Shown here: piece after piece, positions 24,176-35,229 of the stretch
How positions within the stretch are numbered: position 1 is the stretch's first letter
Layout of the letters: each line of letters begins with the position of its first letter
NCBI RefSeq assembly: GCF_016807805.1
Contig: NZ_CP063362.1
Span: 5,064,501 to 5,128,500, forward strand
Source of the DNA: Xanthobacter dioxanivorans
GTDB lineage: Bacteria > Pseudomonadota > Alphaproteobacteria > Rhizobiales > Xanthobacteraceae
Reading direction: 5' to 3'
DNA length: 64,000 nt
The notes under the pieces: generated by a model
Databases searched by the model: none
Told to the model about the DNA's origin: nothing
What the model saw: only the letters and a program-made list of their open reading frames with translations
Translations under genes and position numbers: made by a program

Positions 24176-24298
24176 CCTGAGCCCCTGATCCTCCTCCAGA
24201 TTTGAGTAAAGTCCGTCGATCATGAAGACGGACGACGCGTGCCTGGTGGATTGACCGAGACGGAAGAGTCCGGTGGTGGATTCCGTTTGACGCGGGCC

Positions 24299-24466
24299 TG
24301 TGCTTGTCTGGCGCATGCGCAACGGGATCACGATCATTCTCGGCGAGGCGGGCCGGCAACGGCTCCTCGCCCTGGTTGCGGATCGCAACACCTCGCAGAA
24401 ACACGTCTGGCGCGCCCGGATCGTGCTCCTGAGCGCCGACGGCGCCGGGACCCACGCCATCATGAC
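24299..24466 (+). pseudogene. IS630-type transposase N-terminal fragment
   Basis: About 50 residues, MRNGITIILGEAGRQRLLAL then VADRNTSQKHVWRARIVLLSA and DGAGTHAIM, match the start of IS630-family transposases up to their helix-turn-helix. Unrelated sequence follows. Only this piece remains. Confidence 0.6.
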
Positions 24467-24544
24467 CGTACCCATCCGGCGAGGGCCGCCTTGCGGAGGG
24501 GCGGCGATGACGTGAGTCCTAGGGGTAATCCTAGGAGTAGTCAT

Positions 24545-24940
24545 ATGACGCTGTCTCGGGTGGAGGTGATCACCTCGGTGGAGTGGCGCCGGCGCTGGCC
24601 GCGGACCGAGAAGGAGCGGCTGGTGGCGCTGGCACTGGAGCCCGGGGCTTCAGCTTCCGAGATCGCTCGCTCGGCGGGGGTGCATGTGAGCCAGCTCTTC
24701 CGTTGGCGCAAGCAGCTCTGCGAACGGGTCACGCCCCAGTTGCCAGCCTTCCTGCCGGTGACGGTGGAGCCGCCGATGGAGACCGTTTCACCCCTGGACG
24801 AGCCATCGCCGCGTAAGCGTAAGGCTCGTCGCGAGGGCCGCATCGAGATTGAACTGGCTTCTGGCGACCGGCTGCGGCTGGAGGGCGACGTGGATGGCCG
24901 AACGCTGCGCGATGCGATCGCCGCCCTGAGGGCGCGATGA
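24545..24940 (+). CDS. tnpA: IS66 accessory protein TnpA
   Basis: A 131-residue protein with an N-terminal helix-turn-helix (EKERLVALALEPGASASEIA then RSAGVHVSQLFRWRKQL) and a C-terminal GRIEIELASGDRLRLEGDVD motif, typical of IS66 orf1. Its last codons overlap the next gene (ATGA), so the two are coupled. It belongs to a rearranged IS66 element whose transposase gene is broken. Confidence 0.8.
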   Translation: MTLSRVEVITSVEWRRRWPRTEKERLVALALEPGASASEIARSAGVHVSQLFRWRKQLCERVTPQLPAFLPVTVEPPMETVSPLDEPSPRKRKARREGRIEIELASGDRLRLEGDVDGRTLRDAIAALRAR

Positions 24941-25284
24941 TCCCTATCCCGGTCGGCGTGAAGGTCTGGCTGGCGACAGGCCACACGGATATGCGCAAGG
25001 GCTTCGCCTCCCTGGCGTTGCAAGTGCAGGAGGTCCTGAGGCGAGACCCGCTTGGCGGCCATATCTTCTGCTTCCGCGGACGGCGCGGCGACCTCGTCAA
25101 GATCATCTGGCACGACGGACAGGCGGCGAACCTGTACGTGCGTCGACTGGAGCGCGGCCGCTTCCTGTGGCCCTCGCCGGCGGACGGGGTGGTCGCCATC
25201 TCGCCGGCGCAGATGGGTTATCTTCTCTCCGGGATCGACTGGCGCAATCCGGTGGAAGCCTGGCGCCCGACCTCCGTCGGCTGA
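24937..25284 (+). CDS. tnpB: IS66 accessory protein TnpB
   Basis: A 115-residue IS66 Orf2 (PF05717). VKVWLATGHTDMRKGFASLA, FCFRGRRGDLVKIIWHDGQ and LERGRFLWPSPADGVV are the family's three conserved blocks. It appears intact. The ATG overlaps the tnpA stop. The tnpC that should follow is only partly present. Confidence 0.9.
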   Translation: MIPIPVGVKVWLATGHTDMRKGFASLALQVQEVLRRDPLGGHIFCFRGRRGDLVKIIWHDGQAANLYVRRLERGRFLWPSPADGVVAISPAQMGYLLSGIDWRNPVEAWRPTSVG

Positions 25285-25330
25285 TGCTTTTCGCCTTGCG
25301 TTTGCAATGGGCTGTGATTCCATAGCTCCC

Positions 25331-25483
25331 ATGAGCACGCCCGCCGCATCGCCCTCGCTGCCCGCGGACCTGGCGGCGGCGCATGCGATGATCCTGGCCG
25401 AACGCGCCAAGCGGATCGAGGCCGAGGCCGCAGCCTCCTCCGTCGAGGCGGTGATCGCCCACCTCAAGCTGACGATCGAGAAG
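25331..25483 (+). pseudogene. IS66 transposase TnpC, N-terminal fragment
   Basis: Fifty residues of TnpC: MSTPAASPSLPADLAAAHAM then ILAERAKRIEAEAAAS and VEAVIAHLKLTIEKLKL, the leucine-zipper-like start of the protein. After this the sequence is the reverse complement of a more distal TnpC segment, so the gene is broken by an inversion. Confidence 0.8.
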
Positions 25484-25913
25484 CTCAAGCTCGGCGACGA
25501 GGGGCGCACTACGCTCCTGACGAACGGCTCGACGCTGATCGGGATCGAGGCCATTGATCTCGCGCTCGATGTTGAAGAGCGCGTCGATGCGGGCGACGAC
25601 CTCGAAGGCAATCGGTGAGATCGGTGCGGCATTGCGTCCGCGCCGGCGGTTCGCAGCGATATCGGCAAGCTCAAAGAACTTGCGGCGTGCATGAGCCCAG
25701 CACAGCGCCTCGACGATCGGCCCCGGCTGGCGGTCGGGCACAAGCAACCGATTATAGCCGGCATAGGCGTCGGCCTGCAGGATGCCGGCGAAGCGCGTCA
25801 GATGCTCCTGTGGATGATCGCCCGAGCGGTCGTGGAAGGCCCGGAACAGCACCGCCGGCGGATCGGCGCCCCCGAAGGGCCGATCGTCGCGCACATACAC
25901 CCAGGCCCGGCCG
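25484..25913 (-). pseudogene. IS66 transposase TnpC, internal fragment in inverted orientation
   Basis: Read on the minus strand: VYVRDDRPFGGADPPAVLF, then AGILQADAYAGYNRLL (second catalytic Asp region) and PIVEALCWAHARRKFFELAD, ending APLVAELE. In an intact TnpC this lies about 200 codons after the N-terminal fragment. The interval between and the C-terminal part with the catalytic Glu are missing. Confidence 0.85.
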
Positions 25914-26247
25914 GTACACCTATGACTTCGGCGACGACTGGCGGCACACGATCACGATCGAGGCGACCGCCGCGGCCGATCCCGCCATGGATTATCCTCG
26001 CTACATCGATGGTGCCCGCCGCGCGCCGCCCGAGGATGTCGGCGGGCTCCCAGGCTTCGAACTCTTCCTCGAAGCCATCGCCGATCCCAGCCATGAGGAG
26101 CATGACGAACTCATGCGCTGGCATGGTGCGCCATTCGATCCGGCTCTTATCGACGAGGACGTTATCCGGGCGCGCATCGAAAAGCTCGCCCGACGCCGCG
26201 CCATCGGCAAAGCCGCGTTCGCCAAAAGCCGTGGCCAGATTAACTGA
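25914..26247 (+). pseudogene. Plasmid pRiA4b ORF-3-like protein, C-terminal fragment
   Basis: About 110 residues: YTYDFGDDWRHTITIEATAA, then DVGGLPGFELFLEAIADPSHEE and RIEKLARRRAIG. This is the conserved C-terminal part of PF07929 (pRiA4b ORF-3-like), proteins of unknown function often found beside insertion sequences. The N-terminal part is absent where the IS66 fragment begins. Confidence 0.75.
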
Positions 26248-26342
26248 TCAGACCGGTAACAGCCGTGGCCCTCGCCGGAGGGTTACAGCCTCGCTGACGA
26301 AAGGTGGAGTCAGGGCGCGGCTTACAATTCAAAGGGCGTGGA

Positions 26343-27656
26343 TCACAAAGGGCGTCCAAACACGATTGACAATTTACGCCTTATCAACAAAACAACATCT
26401 CGCACATCGCGCGCGGTCGGGATGATATAAGAACACCATTGAATTCCGGAAGTACCGTGAGCATTCCGCAATAGAACGCCGGCGGATGCCGCATAACTCA
26501 GTGCGCTACCGATGGCCGCTCCGATTAGTCCCCACGCCGGCACGAGGAAGATCATCGTAACCGCCATGACAACTACGCCAATAAGTTGGGCGAAGGCCGC
26601 ACTCTTGGGATGACCAGCCAGAGACGTTGCGTAACCCAAGAAATTGGACGGGGAAGCGCACAAGGTGCCGAAGAGGAGGATCCACAGAATGGGCACCGAC
26701 TCTCGAAAGGCAGACCCGAATAACCAAGGCAAAACGAATGGAGCAGCACCTGCAACACCGATGCAGATCACGGCCATGACGAGCAATAGAAGGCGAGATG
26801 CGCGGGCGGTCTCTGCGCCGAGGCTGCTGAGCGAAAGACGCCGCGAGAGCGATTGAGCCACGGCGCTAGTCAGCATCAATGGCATGCTAGCCAGGATGGA
26901 TGCGACGGCGTAGAGGCCCGCATCCCGAAGAGACAGAAATTGGGAAACGATCAGGACATCGGCGCGCGTGTTGCCCATTGTAATGAGGATGGTCAGCATC
27001 GACACGCGACCGAACCGCCAAGCGTCCAGCGTAATCGACCAGCTAAAGACAAGTGGACGCGATCTCAAGCACAGAGCCAAAGCCGGGATTGCAGCGATAA
27101 TCGTCGCTACAAAATAGCAAATGCAAGCGGATTGGACGCTCATGCGGTCCGAAAGGAACAAAACCAGGAGCCCCAACACCGGAACGACAGCAACAGTGAG
27201 GCGAATGATCATCATGATCCGCCATCGTTCTTCGGCGAGCGCGACTCCGCTACCCAATTGGGTGGCTGCGGTAAACGGCAATAGCGTTAATTGTGCTAGG
27301 ATCATAATCGTAAGCGTCGGATCGCCTTTTCCGAACACCAGGGCCAACGGCCACGCCGCAATCGCCCATAACGCAAACGAAACGGCGAGGATTGGGAGGA
27401 CCGAGCCGATCAGCACACCTCGGGGGCGCCCACGAGCGCGTTCGCGAATAACGTAGCCGAGCGTTCCCGCATCGCTAAGGAATGCGGCGATCTGACCGAT
27501 GACCAAGACAACCGCCAACTGCCCACGCCCTTCAGGGCCAAGGCCACGGGCCTGCAAGGGCCCCGAAATCAGCGAGAGAAGCGCCACGACGATCTGCACG
27601 CCCGCTGTGGCAAACAAGTTTCGGGCCATGGGACCGATGGGAAGCTTTCTAGTCAA
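26343..27656 (-). CDS. Wzx-like polysaccharide flippase
   Basis: A 437-residue inner-membrane protein with twelve or more helices of the MOP superfamily. It opens with ATAGVQIVVALLSLISGPLQ and GLGPEGRGQLAVVLVIGQ, the typical first helices of Wzx/RfbX flippases, which move lipid-linked repeat units to the periplasm. The last gene of a minus-strand operon gmd - glycosyltransferase - epimerase - flippase, starting 60 bases after the epimerase gene. The polysaccharide could be O-antigen or exopolysaccharide; no polymerase (Wzy) is visible here. Confidence 0.85.
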   Translation of the reverse strand: MTRKLPIGPMARNLFATAGVQIVVALLSLISGPLQARGLGPEGRGQLAVVLVIGQIAAFLSDAGTLGYVIRERARGRPRGVLIGSVLPILAVSFALWAIAAWPLALVFGKGDPTLTIMILAQLTLLPFTAATQLGSGVALAEERWRIMMIIRLTVAVVPVLGLLVLFLSDRMSVQSACICYFVATIIAAIPALALCLRSRPLVFSWSITLDAWRFGRVSMLTILITMGNTRADVLIVSQFLSLRDAGLYAVASILASMPLMLTSAVAQSLSRRLSLSSLGAETARASRLLLLVMAVICIGVAGAAPFVLPWLFGSAFRESVPILWILLFGTLCASPSNFLGYATSLAGHPKSAAFAQLIGVVVMAVTMIFLVPAWGLIGAAIGSALSYAASAGVLLRNAHGTSGIQWCSYIIPTARDVRDVVLLIRRKLSIVFGRPL

Positions 27657-27716
27657 TTCCCAGAATCCTTGCCCGACAAAGAATGAAAATAGAAGACGAG
27701 ACGCCGTTTGCCTCGG

Positions 27717-28649
27717 CTATATGAAAGACTTACCCGTGGCCCAGAGATAAGTCCTTCGCAGACCTTCGAGCAAAGAGACCTCAGTCTGGAATCCTAATCG
27801 CTGAAGTGCAGCGATATCGCTCTGCCACCGAACAGGATCCCCCACACGCACGTCTCCCGAGAACGAAAACCTGGCAGAGGCCCCGCTGATTGCCAGGAGA
27901 TTTCGAGCTAAGCCTTCGAGCGTTGTTTCGGTTCCTGAGGCGACGTTGTACGCCTCCCCTTTGAGAGGGGCGTTTTTGGCGATTTGAGCAAATGCTGCGG
28001 TAGCGTCAGAAACATAAATGAAGTCTCGAGACACTTCAGGTGCACCAAAGAATGACAGCTGAGGCGTGTTGGTGGCTACTTTGAGTGCCCAGTCATAGAC
28101 GACCTGCTTGTGCTGGCCTGGCCCGTATACAGAAAATACCCGGGCGGAAGCACCTGGAATACCGAAGGTCGTCGCGTATAGACGCACATACGCTTCCGCC
28201 GCCAACTTGGACACTCCGTAGGGTGACAAAGGCTGCAGGGGGTGGGACTCTGCCATCGGCAACACGAGAGCGGAGCCGTAAACAGCGGCCGAAGAGGCAA
28301 AAATAAAGCTTGTTCCAGTGTCACGTTCGCGAAGCGTCTGAAGAATGCGCAGGGCGGAGCGTAGATTACCATCAAGGTCCGCAACCGGATCCTTGAGCGA
28401 GGCAGGCACCGACGCAATGCCGGCCAAGAAGAAGACCGTATCACATTCTGGCAGGTAGGTATCGGGTGGCGCATTGACGATGTCAGCTGAAGTCCACGTG
28501 CTGGGTTCCGCAAGGGAATCAAGCACTGGCCCCTTTCTTCGGGAAATGCCGGTCACCTGAGTGCCTTCACGAACCAAGCGGTCAACGAGCCAAGAACCGA
28601 GAAATCCGGACGATCCAATCACCACGGCGTGTCTGATGTTTCTGGTCAT
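27717..28649 (-). CDS. NAD-dependent sugar epimerase/dehydratase
   Basis: A 310-residue extended short-chain dehydrogenase. The nucleotide-binding motif is VIGSSGFLGSWLVDRLV near the N-terminus, the active-site pair is SSAAVY and YGVSKLAAE (Tyr-x3-Lys), and RVFSVYGPGQ follows. These features fit NDP-sugar epimerases, dehydratases and the reductases that make GDP-D-rhamnose or GDP-6-deoxy sugars. Its partner gmd makes GDP-4-keto-6-deoxymannose, so a reductase of that intermediate is a reasonable but unproven role. The ATG overlaps the preceding glycosyltransferase stop (ATGA). Confidence 0.85.
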   Translation of the reverse strand: MTRNIRHAVVIGSSGFLGSWLVDRLVREGTQVTGISRRKGPVLDSLAEPSTWTSADIVNAPPDTYLPECDTVFFLAGIASVPASLKDPVADLDGNLRSALRILQTLRERDTGTSFIFASSAAVYGSALVLPMAESHPLQPLSPYGVSKLAAEAYVRLYATTFGIPGASARVFSVYGPGQHKQVVYDWALKVATNTPQLSFFGAPEVSRDFIYVSDATAAFAQIAKNAPLKGEAYNVASGTETTLEGLARNLLAISGASARFSFSGDVRVGDPVRWQSDIAALQRLGFQTEVSLLEGLRRTYLWATGKSFI

Positions 28650-29809
28650 CGCCGATCGACCCCGATCGTCGCACGGAGAACATTTTCGAGTTGTGCTCCC
28701 ACCTGCTCCCAACGAAAACCGTCTTCGACACGTGATCGCGCCTGCTTGCCTAACCGCCTAGCATAGGTCGGGTCGGACAACAGGCGGATTAGGGCGTGAG
28801 CAATCTCGTTGCTGCTTTCAGGATTGACCAAAAGGCCTGTCTGATCGTTCAAAACAGCTTCACGCGGACCTCCGACATTGCCAGCAATGGCCGGCAGGGC
28901 CCAAGCTGCGGCTTCAAGATAAACAACCGGAAAGCCCTCTCCTCCAATTTCACCTTTAGGGTAGCGGGCAGGCATGGCGAAAACATTGGCTGAGGCCAAC
29001 CAACGATCACGCTCTTCGTCGCTTACAGCGCCGAGAAAGCGTACACTATCGCCAAGGTTGAGCCTTCGGGTGCGCTCTTCCAGAACCGGCCTGATCGGTC
29101 CATCCCCAATCACGATCCACTGCGCGTCAGGGATAGACTGTAGTACGGTCGGCAAGGCTTCAAGAATTCTATCATGCCCCTTGTACCAATCGCGCAGGCG
29201 AGCCGTCGTCAAAATTGTCGGCCGGACGGTCGAATGAGTTTCTGGAGCCGGAGGAACCTCTACCCCGGGATGAATCACTGACACCGGACATGGAAGTGGA
29301 CGACCACCGAATGCCTCTACGACTAGGCTCCGAGTGAAATCGCTCACAGCGATCCCCGCGTCGGACCGCCGCAAGGTCCATGCAGTCATTTCTGGTCGGC
29401 CGGCAACCTCCTTACCAAAGGTGTAAAGCACGTTCCTCGCACGATAGCGTCGAGCCAACACTGTTGCGGCAGGACCCGTCACGACATGGCCATTCAGGAT
29501 CACATCCGGCTGCCATCGAGGAGCCCTGATTATGGCAGCCGCGTTGAAAAGGGCATTACGGACAGACGCACGAGTCACACCAATGCCGATGCGAATAATT
29601 TCCTGACTTTGTGTGGAATCGAACTCCATGGCCGCCGGATGATCAAGTGTAATCACCCGGGTCTCGGCCTGTGGCATGGCTAATGTGATCCTATGAAGCA
29701 GGCGCTGAATTCCACCGAGTGCCGGTGGATAATCAGGCGATACAAGAAGCACACGTAATGGGCGGTTGCTTGCGCAGCCCGAGCGCAATTCGGGTGTGGA
29801 GATCGGCAT
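28646..29809 (-). CDS. Glycosyltransferase, GT4 family
   Basis: A 387-residue GT-B enzyme with LRVLLVSPDYPPALGGIQRL at the start, matching the PimB-like GT4 group, and TTARLRDWYKGHDRILEALP, IVIGDGPIRPVLEERTRRL and GEGFPVVYLEAAAWALPAIA (E-x7-E) in the donor domain. It likely transfers a GDP-linked sugar, consistent with gmd upstream. It ends in a four-base overlap with the epimerase gene. Confidence 0.88.
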   Translation of the reverse strand: MPISTPELRSGCASNRPLRVLLVSPDYPPALGGIQRLLHRITLAMPQAETRVITLDHPAAMEFDSTQSQEIIRIGIGVTRASVRNALFNAAAIIRAPRWQPDVILNGHVVTGPAATVLARRYRARNVLYTFGKEVAGRPEMTAWTLRRSDAGIAVSDFTRSLVVEAFGGRPLPCPVSVIHPGVEVPPAPETHSTVRPTILTTARLRDWYKGHDRILEALPTVLQSIPDAQWIVIGDGPIRPVLEERTRRLNLGDSVRFLGAVSDEERDRWLASANVFAMPARYPKGEIGGEGFPVVYLEAAAWALPAIAGNVGGPREAVLNDQTGLLVNPESSNEIAHALIRLLSDPTYARRLGKQARSRVEDGFRWEQVGAQLENVLRATIGVDRR

Positions 29810-29932
29810 TGACGGGATGCTTTCAAATTTTCAGGCGCCTTCATCCCCTCGTGAATCGTTTTCAAGCCCCGACACACATAGAGATAATTCATGCCGGCTC
29901 ACCACAGAACCAAATCATTTCCGGTCAGCGAC

Positions 29933-31311
<1,379 letters not shown>

Positions 31312-31361
31312 TGCTCCCCGTTTCTAGGCCAACCGGACCTGGAAAATTCCGGGGTTAGGGC

Positions 31362-32215
31362 TCATTCCTGCGGGGATGCCAGAGAGCCATTCATGAGCGC
31401 GATCGGCGGCTTGTTGCCGATCACGCTGTGCGGGCGAACCTCGTTATAGTCTCTACGCCAAGCCTCCATTTTCGCCCGCGCGTCGTCAAGGCTCATGAAC
31501 CAGTGCGTGTTCAGGCATTCCGCCCGGAGCTTGCCGTTGAACGACTCGATAAAGCCGTTGTCCGTGGGCTTGCCGGGCCGCGAGAAGTCGAGCACCACGC
31601 CCTTCTGATAGGCCCATAGGTCGAGATCCCGACTGACGAACTCCGATCCCTGATCCACCCGGATGCTCTGCGGATAGCCGGTGCTCCGGCAAATCCGCTC
31701 CAGCGTCAGCACGACATCCTCGCCCCGATAGCTGAACCGCGGATCCACCGCCGGCGAGAACCGCGTGAAGGTGTCGACGATGGTCAGAACCCGGATCTTG
31801 CGGCCCGTGGCGAGCTGGTCGTGGACAAAATCCATGGCCCAGGTCTCGTTGCTCCGCGTCGCCGCACGCCGGTCGTCACGCAGCTTTGCCTTCACGCGGC
31901 GCTTCGGCACCTTGTTCCGCAACTGAAGGCCCAAGCCCTTGTAAAGGCGATAGATCCGCTTCGCATTGACCGCCCACCCCTCCCGCCGCAACAGGATGTG
32001 CACGCGGCGATAGCCATACCGCACGCGTGTCTCGCAGATCTCCTTGATCCGCTGGTTCAGCTCGGCCTGCGTGCCCCGCTTCGACTTGTAGGCATAGAGC
32101 GCACGATCGACCGCCAGGGTGGCACAGGCGCGCCTGGCCGACACCTTCCAGTCTTCGCGCAGCCTGTCCACAAGCTCGCGCTTGCGCGCAGGCCTCAGAG
32201 CTTTTTTGACAGCAC
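31362..32215 (-). CDS. IS3-family transposase OrfB
   Basis: The DDE transposase domain: ETWAMDFVHDQLATGRKIRV (first Asp), SIRVDQGSEFVSRDLDLWA (second Asp) and DNGFIESFNGKLRAECLN (Glu). The useful frame begins around KKALRPARKRELVDRL, just after the AAAAAAG heptamer at 32201-32207, so OrfB is expected to be made as an OrfAB fusion by -1 frameshifting. There is no separate start codon with a good ribosome site. All catalytic residues are present. Confidence 0.88.
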
Positions 32216-32461
32216 GTCCTGCAACATCGCCTTGTCCAGCGACAGGTCCGCCACGATCCGCTTCAGCTTGGCGTTCTCGTCTTCCAACTGGCGCAGACGC
32301 CGCATCTCCGAAGGCATCAGCCCCGCATATTTCTTGCGCCAGTTGTAGAACGTCGCGTCCGATACCCCGGCCTTCCGGCACACCTCCGCCACCGGTGTTC
32401 CGTCTTCCGCCTGCTTCAGAACGAACGCGATCTGTGCCTCCGTGAACTTCGATGCCTTCAT
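32195..32461 (-). CDS. IS3-family transposase OrfA
   Basis: An 88-residue OrfA with the helix-turn-helix KFTEAQIAFVLKQAEDGTPV, then AEVCRKAGVSDATFYNWRKK, and a leucine-rich helix (LRQLEDENAKLKRIVADLSL). It ends in VLSKKL, and the codons for that end contain AAAAAAG, a classic slippery sequence, giving the fused transposase when ribosomes shift back one base. Confidence 0.9.
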   Translation of the reverse strand: MKASKFTEAQIAFVLKQAEDGTPVAEVCRKAGVSDATFYNWRKKYAGLMPSEMRRLRQLEDENAKLKRIVADLSLDKAMLQDVLSKKL

Positions 32462-32590
32462 GGAACTCTCCTCGTCCCCGAGCCGGGGATCATAAGTGGA
32501 AAATTCCAGCTCAAACTGGCCTAAAAAATGGGGAGCACGTCACACATCGACCGACACCCATTATTAGTCCGTCGCACCGAAGCGTTCGAA

Positions 32591-33424
32591 CTACTCAAAA
32601 AAGAAATTTTCGGTTCCAATATCAATATCACGACTATTTACCCACTCACTAACCATCTCCTCAGAGACCGGGGTTCTCTTTTCATCAACAATACTGGCAG
32701 AATACCCGTACGACCAAAGCAATTGAAACACCCTTTCAAAATTGGGGTTGAAACCATTCGGATGATTTCGCATTAGCGACAGCTCAAGCAAAAGGGGCGG
32801 CTTCCTGGACAGAATATTAGACGCGCCCGAGAGCACGGAATACTCGGCTCCCTCCACATCTATTTTTAGAACGACATTTTTTTCACGAACCCGACTCCAC
32901 AATACGCCATCAAGTGTATTGGTGGGGACGAAAATACAATCGGTTGTATCTCCCCCGCCCCATCCCCGGGTCAGCGACGCGCCTTGCCCCCGATTGAAGA
33001 TTGGCAATATATCGACCTCGGAAGAAACCGCCAGCGGGAACACTTCAACGAGACGATTGAAATTATTTTCCCGTATATTCGTAAGTAAAATCTTCAAATT
33101 TGCAGGCATTGGCTCAAATGCGAAGCATTTAATGCCATAACTTGCGGAAAGGCACGAGAAAATTCCTGAATTTGCACCAATATCAATAAAATAATCTGCC
33201 GTGCCTAAATATTTACCGACAATTTCCAGCTCTCTAAGCTCGTGCATATCTTCGCCGTGTACTCCCGCCACCAGCCAGCCACCACCTAAAATCTTAAAAT
33301 TGTAACCAGGAACCCGCCCCCATTTCAGAGACTTCAAATGCATTTGCTCGCGCGTGTCTCTTAATGCCTTATTAAGATTCGGAAATCTCATCAAGATGCG
33401 GCTAGCGGCGCGAACGATATTCAT
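32591..33424 (-). CDS. FkbM-family methyltransferase
   Basis: A 277-residue SAM-dependent methyltransferase. The motif I region is ADYFIDIGANSGIFSCLSAS, motif II is FAFEPMPANLKILLTNI and the late signature is VVLKIDVEGAEYSVLSGA; all are FkbM features. FkbM proteins O-methylate sugars or polyketides, and here a sugar of the surface polysaccharide is likely. The gene is clearly more AT-rich than its neighbours, a sign of separate transfer. It is placed just beyond an IS3 element, so its original operon partners may be gone. Confidence 0.88.
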   Translation of the reverse strand: MNIVRAASRILMRFPNLNKALRDTREQMHLKSLKWGRVPGYNFKILGGGWLVAGVHGEDMHELRELEIVGKYLGTADYFIDIGANSGIFSCLSASYGIKCFAFEPMPANLKILLTNIRENNFNRLVEVFPLAVSSEVDILPIFNRGQGASLTRGWGGGDTTDCIFVPTNTLDGVLWSRVREKNVVLKIDVEGAEYSVLSGASNILSRKPPLLLELSLMRNHPNGFNPNFERVFQLLWSYGYSASIVDEKRTPVSEEMVSEWVNSRDIDIGTENFFFE

Positions 33425-33909
33425 GCCAATCCTACCAAGCTATTGCTACTGATGCGACGCCCACTCAAGTGAATAATATAGGCAAATCCGGTTCGTCAAG
33501 TGCAGCATCGTCACAGCTATGCGCGCCACGGCTTCGGCGGTGAGAAAAGATGGCGGTCGTGACAGATGAGGAAGTACGTTGGTGGAGACCCTCCTCTGAC
33601 AACTTTTCGGCCCAGCCGCAGGTGGGAGAAACATTGCACAGGTTAAGTTGGCTGCAGCTAAGTTGGCTAAGCGTTGTCTGCAAACAGTGGCTAACGGCTA
33701 TGGTCGAGAAGGCACATTCGCCGCAGATTATGGGGGTCGACGACGCTTCCCCATCGCGACTGAATACCCGCCTCCCTGAACGACTGGCCCATCGGCAACG
33801 GCGGGCCTTTTCCTTTGAAGGAGGATATGATCGCGGACCGCCCGAGTGGGTTGACCAACGGTACTCACGGGGCTACCGCATGACGATACGGTGGCGCCAG
33901 ACCCATTGA
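33425..33909. other. Interval without a recognisable gene
   Basis: A 485-base stretch of medium GC. Overlapping short frames on both strands show no family pattern. It contains a short direct repeat TAAGTTGGCT (twice, around 33645-33670). The promoters for the divergent methyltransferase and glycosyltransferase genes should be here. Confidence 0.4.
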
Positions 33910-35148
33910 ATGAGCTGGATTGGCTGGGCTATCGAAATGGGGTGTTGGATGTCTTGTGCTTACTATGCAGATGGACAGACGGGAATGCGGCTTCCGGACC
34001 ACCCGCGGAAAATTGCAATCGTCCACGATTGGCTCGCGACGTACACCGGTGCAGAACGGTGTCTGGAGCAGATGCTACTCTGCTACCCTGATGCCGTGGT
34101 GTTCGCGCTGTTCGATGTCCTACCCGCGGGTCAACGGGCGTTCCTTGGCGGGCGCCAGCCACGGACGACTTTTATGCAGCGCTTGCCGTTCCTAAAGAAA
34201 CACTATCGCACCTACTTGCCGCTGATGCCGCTAGCGGTCGAGCAGCTCGACATGAGCGGATTCGACCTCGTGATCTCAAGTTCTTGGGCCCTCGCTAAGG
34301 GCGTTGTCACCGGTCCCGACCAGCTCCATGTCTGCTATTGCTACACGCCGATTCGCTATGCTTGGGAACTCCAGCATCGCTATCTGGAAGAGGCCGGCAT
34401 TGCACGCGGAATGAAATCCATGCTAGTGCGGATTTTTTTGCACTACATCCGACTCTGGGACTGTCGCACGTGCAATAGTGTCGATCGCTTTATTGCTATC
34501 TCTGAGTTTATTGGGCGACGCATCTGGAAGGTTTACAGGCGTCGATCTGCGGTAATCCACCCTCCCGTCAATATCGAATATTTTTCGGTCGATCCGGTCC
34601 GCACGCGGGGTGATTATTACGTCACCGCCTCACGAATGGTCCCCTACAAGATGATCCATAAGATCATCGAGGCATTCAGGGCCCTGCCTGACCGGCGGCT
34701 TGTAGTTATCGGTGATGGCCCCGACATGGGCCTTTGCAGAAAGGCCGCGGGCCCTAATGTGGAGATCCGAGGATACTTGCCGCTGGATGCAATGCGCGAT
34801 GAAATCCAAGGTGCGCGGGCATTCCTATTCATGGCAGAGGAAGACTTTGGTATCGCGCCCGTCGAAGCGCAGGCTTGTGGAATACCAGTGATTGCATTCG
34901 GAAAAGGAGGCGTGCTCGATTCCATGCGCGGGCTAGATGCCCCAGAACCGACAGGGGTGTTCTTCGACGAACAGACCCCCCAAGCACTGGCGGATGCAGT
35001 GCGACTTTTCGAATCGAACAGCAACAAAATTTCGTCGGAGGCCTGTCGGTTGAATGCCGAGCGATTTTCGGCGGCGCGTTATCGTGCTCAATTCGTCGCC
35101 GAAGTTGACAGAGCATGGGCAGAGTACCAAAGATCTGAGCAGCATTGA
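33910..35148 (+). CDS. Glycosyltransferase, GT4 (mannosyltransferase-like)
   Basis: A GT-B glycosyltransferase of up to 412 residues. The conserved part begins KIAIVHDWLATYTGAERCLE at about residue 34, matching the GT4 group related to WbaZ/mannosyltransferases. Further motifs are YCYTPIRYAWELQHRYLEEA, VTASRMVPYKMIHKIIEAFR and AEEDFGIAPVEAQACGIPVI with E-x7-E. The first ATG has no clear ribosome site; the Met at 33985 would give a more typical N-terminus. It is followed nine bases later by the IS1111 element. Probably part of the same polysaccharide pathway as the gmd operon. Confidence 0.87.
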   Translation: MSWIGWAIEMGCWMSCAYYADGQTGMRLPDHPRKIAIVHDWLATYTGAERCLEQMLLCYPDAVVFALFDVLPAGQRAFLGGRQPRTTFMQRLPFLKKHYRTYLPLMPLAVEQLDMSGFDLVISSSWALAKGVVTGPDQLHVCYCYTPIRYAWELQHRYLEEAGIARGMKSMLVRIFLHYIRLWDCRTCNSVDRFIAISEFIGRRIWKVYRRRSAVIHPPVNIEYFSVDPVRTRGDYYVTASRMVPYKMIHKIIEAFRALPDRRLVVIGDGPDMGLCRKAAGPNVEIRGYLPLDAMRDEIQGARAFLFMAEEDFGIAPVEAQACGIPVIAFGKGGVLDSMRGLDAPEPTGVFFDEQTPQALADAVRLFESNSNKISSEACRLNAERFSAARYRAQFVAEVDRAWAEYQRSEQH

Positions 35149-35229
35149 ATTGATGGGGTGGATGCCCCCTCCAGCGGGCACGTATTGTGTCCGGGCAGCG
35201 CCGTGGTGGCGCTTTCAGGGGAGGAGCAC

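Larger units (their letters stand above)
31312..32537 (-). mobile_element. IS3-family (IS407-like) insertion sequence, apparently complete
   Basis: A 1226-bp element with imperfect inverted repeats. Left reads TGCTCCCCGTTTCTAGGCCA and right, read inward on the minus strand, TGCTCCCCATTTTTTAGGCC. The GACG before and CGTC after extend the inverted repeat. It carries orfA and orfB in different frames with an A6G slippery run between them. I do not see a clear target duplication, so either it is lost or the ends are a few bases off. Confidence 0.8.

Noticed and set aside
33550..33909. A 119-codon plus-strand frame before the glycosyltransferase
   Set aside because: No ribosome site and no recognisable domain; the interval looks like worn intergenic DNA.
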